Below are positions 1 through 9,424 of a stretch of 64,000 nt of DNA, piece by piece. A model generated the notes under the pieces. That model was given only the letters and a program-made list of their open reading frames with translations, was not told where the DNA came from and made no database searches. Source of the DNA: Chitinophaga solisilvae (GTDB lineage: Bacteria > Bacteroidota > Bacteroidia > Chitinophagales > Chitinophagaceae); NCBI RefSeq assembly GCF_009928525.1, contig NZ_JAABOK010000010.1:186001-250000 (forward strand). Reading direction: 5' to 3'. The first letter of the stretch is position 1. Each line of letters starts with the position of its first letter. The position numbers and the translations under genes were made by a program.

Positions 1-71
1 CCTCTGCCCAGTGCTTCTTTCAGAATTTCAGTGCCAATAAAACCGGATGCGCCGATGATCGCTACTTTCAT
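1..71 (-). CDS. NAD(P)-binding oxidoreductase, N-terminal fragment
   Basis: Only the first 23 codons are inside the window; the gene continues off the left edge. The translation begins MKVAIIGASGFIGTEILKEA, a Rossmann-fold dinucleotide-binding start with a GxxGxxG motif (GASGFIG), typical of small NmrA/YwnB-like NAD(P)H-binding proteins. The ATG reads from position 71. Upstream lie a TATTTTTG box and the operator at 186-206, which also occurs in front of the Rrf2 gene at 38676-39089, so the two genes are probably co-regulated. Rrf2 regulators next to YwnB-like genes are known elsewhere (ywnA/ywnB in Bacillus). The exact substrate cannot be judged from 23 residues. Confidence 0.75.
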   Translation of the reverse strand, partial: MKVAIIGASGFIGTEILKEALGR

Positions 72-185
72 GTTGGTAGTTTTTTATAGTAAGATAATTA
101 CAGCTGATGCCAGCCATTTGTTTAATTGTTATATTTTTTATTACAGTTTTATGGATAAAAGAAGACAGCTGATCATCTGTCTTAA

Positions 186-206
186 CTGTAATTAAATAAA
201 TTACAG
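186..206 (-). promoter_or_regulatory. Rrf2-type operator in front of the left-edge oxidoreductase gene
   Basis: This is a perfect inverted repeat, CTGTAAT-N7-ATTACAG, 21 bp long (the arms extend to 8 bp here). Read on the minus strand it directly follows a TATTTTTG -7 box (209-216 region), with a TTTG 18 bp further upstream. The junction TTTTGTACTGTAAT is identical to that at the Rrf2 promoter (39091-39121). A weaker copy with two mismatches lies at 126-146. Overlap with the transcription start fits a repressor site. The match between the loci is seen directly; the assignment to the Rrf2 protein is inference. Confidence 0.6.
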
Positions 207-242
207 TACAAAAATAAGCAATTCTCCCAAAAGGCAAAATTT

Positions 243-330
243 ATTTAGTTATTTGAGATTCTCACTCATCAAAAAGCCCCCTGAGCATTCAGGGGGCTTT
301 TTGATGAGTGAGAATCTCAAATAACTAAAT
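243..330. repeat. Long perfect inverted repeat, ATTTGAGATT family, with terminator core
   Basis: Perfect 42-bp arms (243-284 and 289-330) are separated by the loop GCAT. The inner part is a classic terminator (AAAAAGCCCCCTGA paired with TCAGGGGGCTTTTT) and serves hppA, whose stop is at 339. The outer part carries the ATTTAGTTATTTGAGATT motif shared with the hairpins at 6278-6390 and 50311-50469. The stem is far longer than termination needs. It is both a probable bidirectional terminator and a member of a repeat family. Confidence 0.85.
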
Positions 331-338
331 AACCAAAT

Positions 339-2534
339 CTATTTAACGAGGTAGGCCGTTGCCTTGCTGGCAGGAGGCGTTACCGTTTTAACTTTAGCAG
401 TAGGGGCAGGAGCGGCTTCCTTGGTATGGAATTTCTCTGCCAGGGTAGGCGCTATTACCAGTGAAACGATGGACATCAGTTTGATGAGGATGTTCATGGA
501 CGGACCGGAGGTATCTTTAAACGGATCGCCTACAGTATCGCCGGTAACGGATGCCTTGTGTGGCTCAGATTTTTTGTAGTAGGTTTCGCCATTGATTTCC
601 ACGCCTTTTTCAAATGATTTTTTGGCATTATCCCAGGCGCCGCCGGCGTTGTTCTGGAAGATACCCATTAACACACCGCTCACGGTAGCGCCGGCCAGGA
701 AACCGCCTAATACTTCAGGGCCTAAGATAAAGCCGATCAGCAGCGGGGAAATCAGGGCTATGGCGCCAGGCAGGATCATTTCACGGATAGATGCCTGGGT
801 GGAAATAGCTACACATTTATCATATTCGGGTTTGCCGGTACCATCCATGATACCCGGAATTTCCCGGAACTGACGGCGTACTTCCTCTACCATCGCCATA
901 GCAGCGCGCCCTACGGCGGCAATAGCCAGGGAAGAGAAGATAAACGGAATCATACCACCGATGAACAGACCGGCCAGTACATCCGCCTTATAAATATCGA
1001 TACCGCTGATACCAGCCACGCCCACAAAAGCGGCAAACAGCGCCAGGGCTGTCAGCGCAGCGGATGCAATGGCAAAACCTTTACCGGTAGCGGCAGTAGT
1101 GTTACCTACCGCATCGAGGATATCTGTTTTCTCCCGTACATCTTTTGGTAATTCGCTCATTTCCGCGATACCACCGGCATTATCGGCAATAGGTCCGAAT
1201 GCGTCTATCGCCAGCTGCATGGCAGTAGTAGCCATCATACCGGCAGCCGCAATGGCCACACCATATAAACCGGCAAAGGCATAAGAGCCGTAAATGCCGC
1301 AGGCCAGCACAATAATAGGCAGCGTGGTGGACTCCATACCTACAGACAAACCGCCGATGATGTTGGTGGCAGCACCGGTAGCCGACTGACGGATAATGGA
1401 ACGTACCGGGCGTTTACCCATAGCCGTATAATATTCTGTGATGATGCTCATCAGCGTACCTACCACCAGGCCAACGGCGATAGCGCCGAACACCTGTCCT
1501 TTGGTGAACTCATGACCACGCAGTACCATCACACCGTCAGGCAGTATCCAGTTCACCAGGAACCAGGAAGCGATGGCGGTGAGCACAATGGAACCCCAGT
1601 TACCCATGTTGAGTGCTTTCTGTACAACGCCGGTGTTAAGACCTGCGCCGTCGCTGATTTTTACGAAGAAGGTACCGATGATGGAGAATACGATACCGAT
1701 ACCGGCAATCAGCATTGGCAGGAGGATGGGGGCTAAGCCGCCAAATGCATCCTGGGAGCTGGTTTCAGAGCCAAGTACCATGGTAGCGAGTACGGTAGCA
1801 ACATAGGAGCCGAACAGGTCAGCACCCATACCTGCCACATCGCCTACGTTATCGCCTACGTTATCGGCAATAGTGGCGGGGTTGCGGGGATCGTCTTCCG
1901 GAATGCCGGCTTCCACTTTTCCTACCAGGTCAGCGCCTACGTCGGCCGCCTTGGTATAGATACCGCCGCCTACGCGGGCAAACAAGGCAATACTTTCTGC
2001 ACCAAGTGAAAAGCCTGTGAGCACCTCAATGGTTTTCACCATTTCAACAGTGTTGGCAGCTGCGCCGAACCAGGCTTTCAGCGTGATGAACAGGGCGCCG
2101 AGCCCTAATACAGCCAGACCGGCAACGCCCATACCCATTACAGAACCACCTGTAAAAGATACTTTAAGCGCCTGTGCCAGGCTGGTGCGTGCTGCCTGCG
2201 CAGTACGCACATTCGCTTTGGTCGCTATCTTCATTCCTATAAACCCTGCCACGGCAGAAAATACAGCCCCTATAACAAATGCCAGCGCTATAGACCAGTG
2301 GGAGTTTTCATGGGTGGATCCCATATAACCCAGCAGCAGCGCAGCGATAATTACAAAGTAAATAAGGACCTTATATTCTGCTTTAAGAAATGCCATAGCG
2401 CCTTCAGCAATATGCTGCGCTATTTCTTTCATCTTTTCATTACCCGCGTCCTGACGGGAAACCCAGGAACTTCGGATAGCGGTAAATAACAAAGCCAGTA
2501 ATCCAAAACAAGGAACGAGGTAAACGATATTCAT
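339..2534 (-). CDS. hppA: K+-dependent membrane-bound pyrophosphatase
   Basis: This 731-residue integral membrane protein couples hydrolysis of pyrophosphate to ion pumping across the inner membrane. The pyrophosphate/Mg-binding loop, with motifs DDPRNPATIADNVGDNVGD and GADLFGSY, lies at about residues 215-245. EYYT is at 367-370 and GNTTAATGKG at 477-486. In this family an Ala after GNTT marks K+-dependent enzymes, while Lys marks K+-independent ones, so this one should need K+. Whether it pumps H+ or Na+ cannot be settled from the motifs I checked. Length and topology (about 16 helices) are normal. It is transcribed alone and ends at the hairpin at 243-330. Confidence 0.95.
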   Translation of the reverse strand: MNIVYLVPCFGLLALLFTAIRSSWVSRQDAGNEKMKEIAQHIAEGAMAFLKAEYKVLIYFVIIAALLLGYMGSTHENSHWSIALAFVIGAVFSAVAGFIGMKIATKANVRTAQAARTSLAQALKVSFTGGSVMGMGVAGLAVLGLGALFITLKAWFGAAANTVEMVKTIEVLTGFSLGAESIALFARVGGGIYTKAADVGADLVGKVEAGIPEDDPRNPATIADNVGDNVGDVAGMGADLFGSYVATVLATMVLGSETSSQDAFGGLAPILLPMLIAGIGIVFSIIGTFFVKISDGAGLNTGVVQKALNMGNWGSIVLTAIASWFLVNWILPDGVMVLRGHEFTKGQVFGAIAVGLVVGTLMSIITEYYTAMGKRPVRSIIRQSATGAATNIIGGLSVGMESTTLPIIVLACGIYGSYAFAGLYGVAIAAAGMMATTAMQLAIDAFGPIADNAGGIAEMSELPKDVREKTDILDAVGNTTAATGKGFAIASAALTALALFAAFVGVAGISGIDIYKADVLAGLFIGGMIPFIFSSLAIAAVGRAAMAMVEEVRRQFREIPGIMDGTGKPEYDKCVAISTQASIREMILPGAIALISPLLIGFILGPEVLGGFLAGATVSGVLMGIFQNNAGGAWDNAKKSFEKGVEINGETYYKKSEPHKASVTGDTVGDPFKDTSGPSMNILIKLMSIVSLVIAPTLAEKFHTKEAAPAPTAKVKTVTPPASKATAYLVK

Positions 2535-2751
2535 AGAAGCGTATTTAAATAAAAGCTCGGTTGAAAAAATAGCGGTAATGTCTAAAATATCAAAAAAATA
2601 CTAAAAGTGTATCCAATAAATATAAAACATAAAAAATGATTTACGAATGCTCGGGGGCTTTTCATAATTTTTTCCTTTACCATTTTTCAATGGCAATGAA
2701 GGCGGGGTCATAGTCTTGCCTGCGTATGAAATTTTTAAAAAAATTATCTCC

Positions 2752-4278
2752 TCACATTTCCGGGGGGAAGCAGGACAAAAATGCTTTTCCCACAAAGTTA
2801 ATGATATCGCCTGCGGTCATTGCTTCCTGCGAAAGTTCTGCTGCTGCAAGATCGCCGGCATAGCCATGCAGCCATACCCCCAGCAGTATGGCGGCCTTGG
2901 GCGAATAGTCCTGCGCCAGCAGTCCGGTAAGTATGCCTGTCAGCACATCGCCGCTGCCGCCGGTAGCCATACCGGGGTTGCCGGTGGCATTGAAGTACAC
3001 AGCACCGTCGGGGCAGGCAATGGCTGTATACCTTCCTTTCAGTAATATATACAGTTGTAGCCTGACCGCCTGCCTGGACAATAACTCCAGTCGTTCAAAG
3101 TCATTGGTGGTACTACCGAACAACCTTTCAAATTCTTTGGGGTGGGGCGTGAGTATGGAGCCGGCAGGGAGCTGGTATAACAGGTACGGATATACGGACA
3201 ATATATTCAGGGCATCTGCATCTATCACCATCGGCCGTTTGTAAACAGCCAGCAGTTTTTCAAAGGAGCGGGCAGTAGCCGCAGCGGTGCCCAGTCCCGG
3301 CCCGATGCCAATGGTTTTATACCGGGCATCTGCCTGTTCATGGAAGTGCGCGTTGAAATCAGGCTGTTCATCAGTGCTGCACATCGCAGCCGGTTCGCCG
3401 AGCTGCATGATTTCATATCCGCACTGCGGTACATGGCAGGTGAGTAATCCTGCGCCGGCGCGCAGGAAGGCCCTGGCAGCCAGTACTGCTGCGCCCATTG
3501 TGCCACGGCTGCCGGCTATCAGCAGGGCATGACCATAGGTGCCTTTATGTGCAAAGGGTTGACGGGGCTGATAAATGGTGCGCATCATATCTATATCCGT
3601 GATATGATAACGTGCAGGCGTCTGCGTTATATACTCCGGATGCAGTCCTATCGGCAATACATGTACCTGGCCTGCGAAGGCAGCATTTTCGGGTAACAGG
3701 AAAGCGAGTTTATAAAACTGAAAACTGAGTGTATACTGCGCATGTATCACCGGCATATTACGCGAGCTGCCGTCTGCCATCAGGCCGGAAGGCATGTCAA
3801 CCGCAATAATGGTATGCTGTCGCTTTACATCATTGATCTTATGTACGATACCTGCCAGCCAGCCTTCAATGGGCTTGTTCAGGCCGGTGCCGAATATGGC
3901 ATCAATAATTACTGCACCGGGAGGGAGTTCCGGAAATCCGGTCACGTCGGCTATTTCACGGATACGGCCGGGGTATTGCTGGTGCAGCTGCCGGAAATGA
4001 ATGGTATAATCCTCACTGGCCCTGCTGCCGTATTCCAGCAAACAGGCGGTAACCGGATAACCCTGCTGCAGCAGCTGCAGCGCTATTACCAGGCCATCGC
4101 CGCCGTTGTTGCCTTTGCCGCAGAAGATGTAAATGGGTTGCGCAGGCGTATAGCGGTCTTCTATCCACGCCGCACAGCGGCCGGCAGCGCGTTCCATCAG
4201 GCTGGTACTGCTGATGGGCTCATTACTGATAGTGTAGGCGTCTGCCTCCCTGATTTGTGCAGCCGTGAAGATTTTCAT
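2752..4278 (-). CDS. nnr: Bifunctional NAD(P)H-hydrate repair enzyme
   Basis: This 508-residue cytoplasmic enzyme repairs hydrated NADH and NADPH. The N-terminal YjeF_N epimerase half (about 1-215) has the GKGNNGGDGL motif at 54-63. The C-terminal half (about 225-500) is the ADP-dependent (S)-NAD(P)H-hydrate dehydratase, with KGTYGHALLIAGS, the glycine-rich GIGPGLG and a GGSGDVLTG catalytic motif near residue 443. Both halves are intact and the length is normal for the fused form. It lies 217 bp upstream of hppA on the same strand; that gap is AT-rich with no clear element. Product and reaction are firm family knowledge. Confidence 0.95.
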   Translation of the reverse strand: MKIFTAAQIREADAYTISNEPISSTSLMERAAGRCAAWIEDRYTPAQPIYIFCGKGNNGGDGLVIALQLLQQGYPVTACLLEYGSRASEDYTIHFRQLHQQYPGRIREIADVTGFPELPPGAVIIDAIFGTGLNKPIEGWLAGIVHKINDVKRQHTIIAVDMPSGLMADGSSRNMPVIHAQYTLSFQFYKLAFLLPENAAFAGQVHVLPIGLHPEYITQTPARYHITDIDMMRTIYQPRQPFAHKGTYGHALLIAGSRGTMGAAVLAARAFLRAGAGLLTCHVPQCGYEIMQLGEPAAMCSTDEQPDFNAHFHEQADARYKTIGIGPGLGTAAATARSFEKLLAVYKRPMVIDADALNILSVYPYLLYQLPAGSILTPHPKEFERLFGSTTNDFERLELLSRQAVRLQLYILLKGRYTAIACPDGAVYFNATGNPGMATGGSGDVLTGILTGLLAQDYSPKAAILLGVWLHGYAGDLAAAELSQEAMTAGDIINFVGKAFLSCFPPEM

Positions 4279-4356
4279 AAGCGCCCCGCTTTTAGCTGTT
4301 AGCAGATAAAGCTACATAAAAAATCAGCAGGGAGGAAAACAACGGGGCATAAAAAA

Positions 4357-4383
4357 ACGGATCATGCTTGCCTCATGATCCGT
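4357..4383 (-). terminator. Rho-independent terminator of the outer-membrane protein gene
   Basis: A 10-bp perfect stem (ACGGATCATG paired with CATGATCCGT) with a 7-nt loop is followed on the minus strand by a run of seven T. It lies 25 bp after the stop of the gene at 4408-4938. Confidence 0.85.
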
Positions 4384-4407
4384 TCAAGTGTATAGCGTTG
4401 CCGCTGA

Positions 4408-4938
4408 TTAGAAAGTGTATCTCGCAGAGATGCCACCAATTTCTTCGCCGATGTAGTTGGTCGGGCCAACAAACTGAACATAAGGCTTCAGGTCAGCACT
4501 CAGGTTCAGCGGTATTTTCTTGAAAGTATATTCTATACCAATGATACCATCCAGTCCGGGAGATACGTAAGTACCTTTACCTTTATTCCAGTAACGGTCT
4601 GTATCATAGTCCAGGCGGTCATAGAAACCTACATGCACACCACCGCCGGCATACATGTTCAGTTCCGGCATACCGATATTCCAGTGGTATTCATATAAAC
4701 CCGTAATGGTAACATTTGTTCTGTTGGAGTGGTTGGTAGTTACCAGTCCTTCAACTGCGTGAGGGCCCTGGAGGAAATGTTTGATAGTAAAACCTACTAC
4801 CCATGGGTTTAAACGGATACCTAATGCAGTATTGTAGTTTTCAACACTGTTGCTACGGTAACTGCTTTTCTTTTTTTGCGCGTTTGCCTGAACTGCAATC
4901 ATGGCAATCAGACCAAATAGTAACACGACTTTTTTCAT
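4408..4938 (-). CDS. Small outer-membrane beta-barrel protein, unknown role
   Basis: From the ATG at 4938 this is a 176-residue protein with a clear signal peptide (MKKVVLLFGLIAMIAVQANA). Alternating hydrophobic/polar strands follow, and the chain ends in an aromatic residue (ARYTF), as in outer-membrane barrels. It resembles the short 8-stranded porin-family proteins common in Bacteroidota, with a Gly-rich AGGGVHVGFY hairpin and an IGIEYTF strand. An upstream in-frame extension to 5058 has no signal peptide at its start and is unlikely to be used. It stands alone with its own terminator. Ligand and role are unknown. Confidence 0.7.
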   Translation of the reverse strand: MKKVVLLFGLIAMIAVQANAQKKKSSYRSNSVENYNTALGIRLNPWVVGFTIKHFLQGPHAVEGLVTTNHSNRTNVTITGLYEYHWNIGMPELNMYAGGGVHVGFYDRLDYDTDRYWNKGKGTYVSPGLDGIIGIEYTFKKIPLNLSADLKPYVQFVGPTNYIGEEIGGISARYTF

Positions 4939-5058
4939 AGATGTTGATTGTTTGAATGATACAAAAAAAATGTATCGACTACTAACGTTGGCTATTCTTT
5001 CTAAAGTATGTACGATACCGATTAAAAAATCAGCATAGCCTAACAAGAACAATGCCAA

Positions 5059-6261
5059 CTACTGCAATTTTTCATTTTTTATGATGGGCACGGGCTTGAG
5101 TATACGAAGAAATACATACCCAAGGATTCCCGCCAGCAGCGAGGCTGCGATAACAGATATAATGGAGATGATCTGGTATTCCCTTTCTATATAGGCCAGG
5201 GAAGAAATGAAAATAGACATGGTAAATCCGATACCGGCAATGATGCCTACGCCGAACAGCTGTGTCCACCGCGACTTTGAAGGGAGTGCCGCCAGTTTCA
5301 GCTTTACCGCGGTAAATGACAGCACAAAAATGCCGAGCGGTTTTCCCAGCACCAGTCCTGCAATGATACCATAACTGATGTTATTGTGCAGTGCGCCCCA
5401 TATATCCGATGGCAGCTGAATGGCGGTATTGGCCAGCGCAAATACCGGCATGATGATGAAGTTTACGGGATCATGGAGGTCATGCACCAGGTCGGCAATC
5501 TTATCCTGCGGTATGCAGAAGGCCAGCAATACGCCTGCAATCGTGGCATGTACGCCTGAATTGAACAGGCAATACCACAGCACCACACCAGGTATATAAT
5601 ATAAGATAAGCCGCTTCACCTTCAGCAGGTTCAGCAGCACCGGAATCAAAAACACAGCGCCGCCGATCAGCAGGTACTTTACTTCCAGGTGGGGCGTGTA
5701 AAATACAGCGATGGTCAGAATTGCGCCGAGGTCATCGATAATAGCCAGCGCCATCAGGAAGATTTTCAATCCCACCGGCACCCGTTTACCCAGCAGGGAA
5801 AGTATGCCCAGCGAAAAGGCTATATCGGTCGCCATAGGGATACCCCAGCCATGGGCATAGGGCGTACCGCTGTTGAAGAGCGTAAATATCAGTGCAGGAA
5901 ACACCATTCCGCCGATAGCTGCCAGCACCGGCAGTATAGACTTCCGGAAGGACGACAGTTCTCCTACCGTCAGCTCCCGCTTGATTTCCATACCTACCAG
6001 GAAAAAGAACAGCACCATCATGCCGTCGTTTATCCATAACAGGTAGGAGTTGGGAAGATGCAGGGCGCGGTACTGGTAATGATGACCTCCTGCCGGATCA
6101 AAGAGTGTATTCCAGAACGCCACATATCCTTCCTGTACACCGGAATTGGCCAGTATCATAGATACCAGCGTGCAAACAATCAGCACAATACCAACGGCCC
6201 GGCTGTCTTTTAAAAAGGTGTGGAGGGGAGATAGCAGCGTTTTGAAGGTGGCTCTTATCAT
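5059..6261 (-). CDS. nhaA: Na+/H+ antiporter NhaA
   Basis: This 400-residue inner-membrane antiporter exports Na+ in exchange for H+ and serves pH and salt tolerance. About 12 hydrophobic segments are present. The ion-binding aspartates appear in the ALAIIDDLGAI motif, and MATDIAFSLG carries the conserved Asp of helix IV. I chose the ATG at 6261 (MIRATFKTLL). A longer open frame reaches 6333, but it runs into the inverted repeat at 6278-6390 and encodes junk from it. The preceding same-strand gene ends at 6405, and the hairpin separates the two. Confidence 0.95.
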   Translation of the reverse strand: MIRATFKTLLSPLHTFLKDSRAVGIVLIVCTLVSMILANSGVQEGYVAFWNTLFDPAGGHHYQYRALHLPNSYLLWINDGMMVLFFFLVGMEIKRELTVGELSSFRKSILPVLAAIGGMVFPALIFTLFNSGTPYAHGWGIPMATDIAFSLGILSLLGKRVPVGLKIFLMALAIIDDLGAILTIAVFYTPHLEVKYLLIGGAVFLIPVLLNLLKVKRLILYYIPGVVLWYCLFNSGVHATIAGVLLAFCIPQDKIADLVHDLHDPVNFIIMPVFALANTAIQLPSDIWGALHNNISYGIIAGLVLGKPLGIFVLSFTAVKLKLAALPSKSRWTQLFGVGIIAGIGFTMSIFISSLAYIEREYQIISIISVIAASLLAGILGYVFLRILKPVPIIKNEKLQ

Positions 6262-6277
6262 GAAGCGTAATATTATA

Positions 6278-6390
6278 GGGCTATTTGAGATTTGTTTATT
6301 TGAGATTTCTTTCCAATCAGTATGTACCTTCAAATTCAGCGGACATACTGATTGGAAAGAAATCTCAAATAAACAAATCTCAAATAACCC
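6278..6390. repeat. Long inverted repeat, ATTTGAGATT family
   Basis: Arms of 48 bp (6278-6325 and 6343-6390) match with a single mismatch around a 17-nt loop. Each arm holds two copies of the ATTTGAGATTT unit separated by GTTT. The element sits 15 bp after the OstA-like stop codon and 17 bp before the nhaA start. It could terminate or stabilise the upstream mRNA. It lacks the GC-rich terminator core of the copy at 243-330. Confidence 0.85.
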
Positions 6391-6404
6391 GTGATTAAAA
6401 TAGG

Positions 6405-8285
6405 TTATTGCATTAACTCGTACTTCGTCCTGGGCTTCCGTTTAATATCCCATTTGAAGTTATCCAGCTGAAGCTGTTCTTTGGGTCTTTGTGTGAAAGG
6501 GTAAACAGTGCCCTCTACATCTTTCATCTGTGTGACTTTATTGACTTCTCCGTTTTTGAAGAAGATATTGATAATGGCACACATGGCTTTGTTGACGCTC
6601 ATATAGGCGCCACCCTGGTCCTTGATGTAATTGATGGTTTCGGCGTTTCCTTCCACATGCATCCAGTCCAGGGTTTCACCTGCAACGTAGCCGGTAATAT
6701 CATTCCCTTTTATCTGGTTATACATGCCTGGTCCGGCTTCGTTGATAATCAGGGCATTTTTGATCATAACAATTTTATCGGCCGCCTGGTTTTTAGTATA
6801 CATGAGCATGGTATCTGCACTCAGCTGGGTAGTATTGTTGGACCACATTACGGGGTCGCGGAAGAAGCGGAATACAGAGTCTTTGGTAGTATAGAAAACG
6901 CTGTCTGCCACCCCCTGGATAGAGTCGGAGAACATCCTGACGTGGTGGTATGCCAGCAGGTAGCGGTATTCGGTCGTATCCTGTTTGTCTGATCTGGCGG
7001 CAATTGCCATGCTATCGGCATGATGCATGACGCCGGGCAGGGAATCCCGGATGGGTATATCTTTCAGCGGCGCTATCTTCACTGTTTTCATGGCCGTATC
7101 CAGTTTGGCTCTGGTGCGGGCCAGCGCGCTGTCGGCCTGATGCATCATAACTGCGGCGGGCACGCCACCTTTCTCCAGGAGTGCATCTCCTTTTGTTACC
7201 GGCGATATAGTAGCGGGAATATCGTATTTAGGCCTGGCTGTCCTGACAGTATGCAGCGGCTCTACATAGGGCTGCTTCTTCAAACCGGCTACAGAGGGGA
7301 TAGACAGACTGTCGCCCGGCTTGATGATACCGGAAAACAGCGTATCTGCCGTCATGTAGAGGGTATCTTTGTTTTTCTCCATGATCACCAGCGGCTTCTG
7401 GGTCACCAGGATGGTTTTCTGCAGCTGGTTGACGGTGCCGTGATTGCCGAGCAGGGACATCTTGTTGATGGTATCCCGGTACACCATGTTTCCGTTGGCG
7501 TATGCAAGGCCGGTGATTTTATTCATTTCTATGTTATCGGCAGTGAGGGTACCGGTGCTGTCTTCGATGACAGGGCGGTTGCCGAAGTTGCCGTAACCTT
7601 TGTCGGTATCATAGTAGCCGCTGGTTACATACATGGTGCGTTTCCCTTCGTTGATGGTGGTGGGAGCAATGATGTTGGCGACTTTCGTTTCCGTGTTATA
7701 CAGGAGCGCGTCTGTGGCGAGGGTATAGTCAGGATCTACGAGAACCACGTGACGCTGGAAGTGCATCTCCTTGGTTTCGGTATAATAGAATCCTTCGTCG
7801 CTGGTGAGCACACTTTTACCGTTGACGAGCTTACCTGTTTTGAGGTAGCTGCCTATTTTGGCATTCATATCATACTGCAGTTCGGGGCCCGTGATGGTTA
7901 CTTTCCCGTCGGTGAGGCGGGCGTTTTCCCGGAGTATGGCCATGCGGGTGTTACCGTCGTAGTTGAGGTAGTTACCGTAGATGTGGATACTGTCTGCCTG
8001 GTTGATATGTACGTTACCGTAGGCGTCAACGATGTTGGTCTTGTTATTTTTGATGGCGCTGTCGCAGTAAAAGAGGGTTGAGCCCTGTTTAAAGGCGGCA
8101 TGGCCGATGAAGCGGGTCAGATTTACTGAGTCGTGCTCAATCATCTGTAATGTATCGGCTTTGAGGATCTCAATGACGGTACCTTTTTTCGGGGCAGGCG
8201 TGGCCGGAACCTGTGCGCTGGCGGACATTACAGCCGCCAGGCACATGACTGCCAGGAAAAAAACTGATTTAGTATATAGATTCAT
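6405..8285 (-). CDS. OstA-like LPS-transport periplasmic protein
   Basis: This 626-residue exported protein has a signal peptide (residues 1-24, ending SASAQ) and repeated beta-jellyroll strands of the LptA/OstA superfamily over about residues 35-330 (for example GNVHINQADSIHIYGNYLNYD and the TLTADNIEMN motifs). In this phylum such OstA-like proteins are thought to bridge lipopolysaccharide from the inner membrane to LptD. The second half (about 430-610) holds further OstA-like strands after a low-complexity linker. It is 9 bp from the upstream MlaD gene on the same strand, so the two are an operon. LptD lies 2.5 kb away, divergently transcribed, which supports the role. Confidence 0.8.
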   Translation of the reverse strand: MNLYTKSVFFLAVMCLAAVMSASAQVPATPAPKKGTVIEILKADTLQMIEHDSVNLTRFIGHAAFKQGSTLFYCDSAIKNNKTNIVDAYGNVHINQADSIHIYGNYLNYDGNTRMAILRENARLTDGKVTITGPELQYDMNAKIGSYLKTGKLVNGKSVLTSDEGFYYTETKEMHFQRHVVLVDPDYTLATDALLYNTETKVANIIAPTTINEGKRTMYVTSGYYDTDKGYGNFGNRPVIEDSTGTLTADNIEMNKITGLAYANGNMVYRDTINKMSLLGNHGTVNQLQKTILVTQKPLVIMEKNKDTLYMTADTLFSGIIKPGDSLSIPSVAGLKKQPYVEPLHTVRTARPKYDIPATISPVTKGDALLEKGGVPAAVMMHQADSALARTRAKLDTAMKTVKIAPLKDIPIRDSLPGVMHHADSMAIAARSDKQDTTEYRYLLAYHHVRMFSDSIQGVADSVFYTTKDSVFRFFRDPVMWSNNTTQLSADTMLMYTKNQAADKIVMIKNALIINEAGPGMYNQIKGNDITGYVAGETLDWMHVEGNAETINYIKDQGGAYMSVNKAMCAIINIFFKNGEVNKVTQMKDVEGTVYPFTQRPKEQLQLDNFKWDIKRKPRTKYELMQ

Positions 8286-8294
8286 TGATGCGAA

Positions 8295-9293
8295 TTATTG
8301 TGCCGCTGCGGTATCAGAAGGCAGTGGCTTCGTTTTATCTTTTTTGCCGAACAGTGAAAAATGCACGTAGCGTTTTGGATTTACCCGAAGATCTTCCAGC
8401 AGTTTGTTCAGGTTACCGAGAGAATTCTGGAGGTTGGTGTAAACCCTTTTATCGTTGAGCAGCATACCGGCGGTACCATCGGTGGTATTGAGTTTGGCGA
8501 TGGTGGCGTTCAGGTTGGTAGCTGTTTGCTGTAGCTGCTGCAGTGTTTTGTCAATATTGCCGGCGGCCAGTGCGTCGGTTGCTTTTTTAGCGTTATCGAG
8601 AATGCCGCTGATTTTAGCGTTATTGTCTTTCAGGTTGCCTGTAACAGCTGCCAGGTTGTTGAAAGTAGCCTGTATGTTACCTTTCTGCGGGTCCAGCATG
8701 CCGCTCAGGGAAGCGGAAGTATGCGAGAAGTTACGCATGGTCACATTCAGGTTGCGCATGGTTTCCTGGAGGTTACCTTTGGCGGTGGTATCCAGGATAG
8801 CGCTGACAGCGAGTAAAACGGAGTCGATATTGGAGAGGGTTCCTTCGAGTTTTTTCACCAGGGGGCTGATCTGTTCTTTCAGCGCATCCGTCATGGAGCC
8901 GTCTACAGCTGCGTAGATGGTATCGCCGCTTTTCAGATATTCGCTGGCGTTACCCAGGTCCATCTGTACAGTTTTGGTGCCCAGCAGGTCGCTGCTGATA
9001 CGGGCAACGGAGTTCCGGGGGATTTCCACTTTCTTGGTGATGGTGATGGTAACCAGTATTCTGGAAGGATCGTTGTCCATTACATTCAGTTCTGAAACAT
9101 TACCTACTACCAGACCATTGACCTGTACTGCATTTGACGGCTGTAATCCGTTTACCTGCTTGTATACAGCGTAAATGGTTTTGTTTTTCGAAAACAGGCT
9201 CTTTCCCTTCAATAAATTAAAGCCCAGTACGAGTAAAGTTATACCCAACACGGTAAGTATGCCTACCTTGGTTTCATTAGATAATTTGAGCAT
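8295..9293 (-). CDS. MlaD/MCE-family lipid-transport protein
   Basis: This 332-residue protein has one N-terminal membrane anchor (about residues 12-28) and an MCE domain (about 38-115, with the QVNGLVVGNVSEL and DLLGTKTVQMDLG motifs). A long helical, Asn/Leu-rich tail (about 130-300) with heptad-like repeats follows. MCE proteins form periplasmic hexamers that move phospholipids between the membranes; here the permease and ATPase are not adjacent. It is the first gene of the pair with the OstA-like protein. A C-terminal needle or coiled-coil is common in PqiB/YebT/Mce types. Confidence 0.85.
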   Translation of the reverse strand: MLKLSNETKVGILTVLGITLLVLGFNLLKGKSLFSKNKTIYAVYKQVNGLQPSNAVQVNGLVVGNVSELNVMDNDPSRILVTITITKKVEIPRNSVARISSDLLGTKTVQMDLGNASEYLKSGDTIYAAVDGSMTDALKEQISPLVKKLEGTLSNIDSVLLAVSAILDTTAKGNLQETMRNLNVTMRNFSHTSASLSGMLDPQKGNIQATFNNLAAVTGNLKDNNAKISGILDNAKKATDALAAGNIDKTLQQLQQTATNLNATIAKLNTTDGTAGMLLNDKRVYTNLQNSLGNLNKLLEDLRVNPKRYVHFSLFGKKDKTKPLPSDTAAAQ

Positions 9294-9424
9294 GAGATTC
9301 GTATACGTTCACGCAAAAATAATCAAAAAGGATGCACGGGGAGTATCCGGAAGAAAATGTTGATAATAAAAAGGAAGAACAATGGGAGCGGGGTGCGGTG
9401 AAGGGGCAGTGGGGAGGGGAGTAA

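Noticed and set aside
28..237. 69-codon minus-strand frame over the left-edge promoter
   Set aside because: It overlaps the true start of the oxidoreductase in another frame and the operator region; no protein features.
6262..6333. N-terminal extension of NhaA
   Set aside because: The extra residues are encoded by the inverted repeat and lack any match to NhaA; the ATG at 6261 fits the family.
7020..8081. 353-codon plus-strand frame inside the OstA-like gene
   Set aside because: It is antisense to a recognisable OstA-like protein and has low-complexity Val/Gly/Phe-rich shadow composition.
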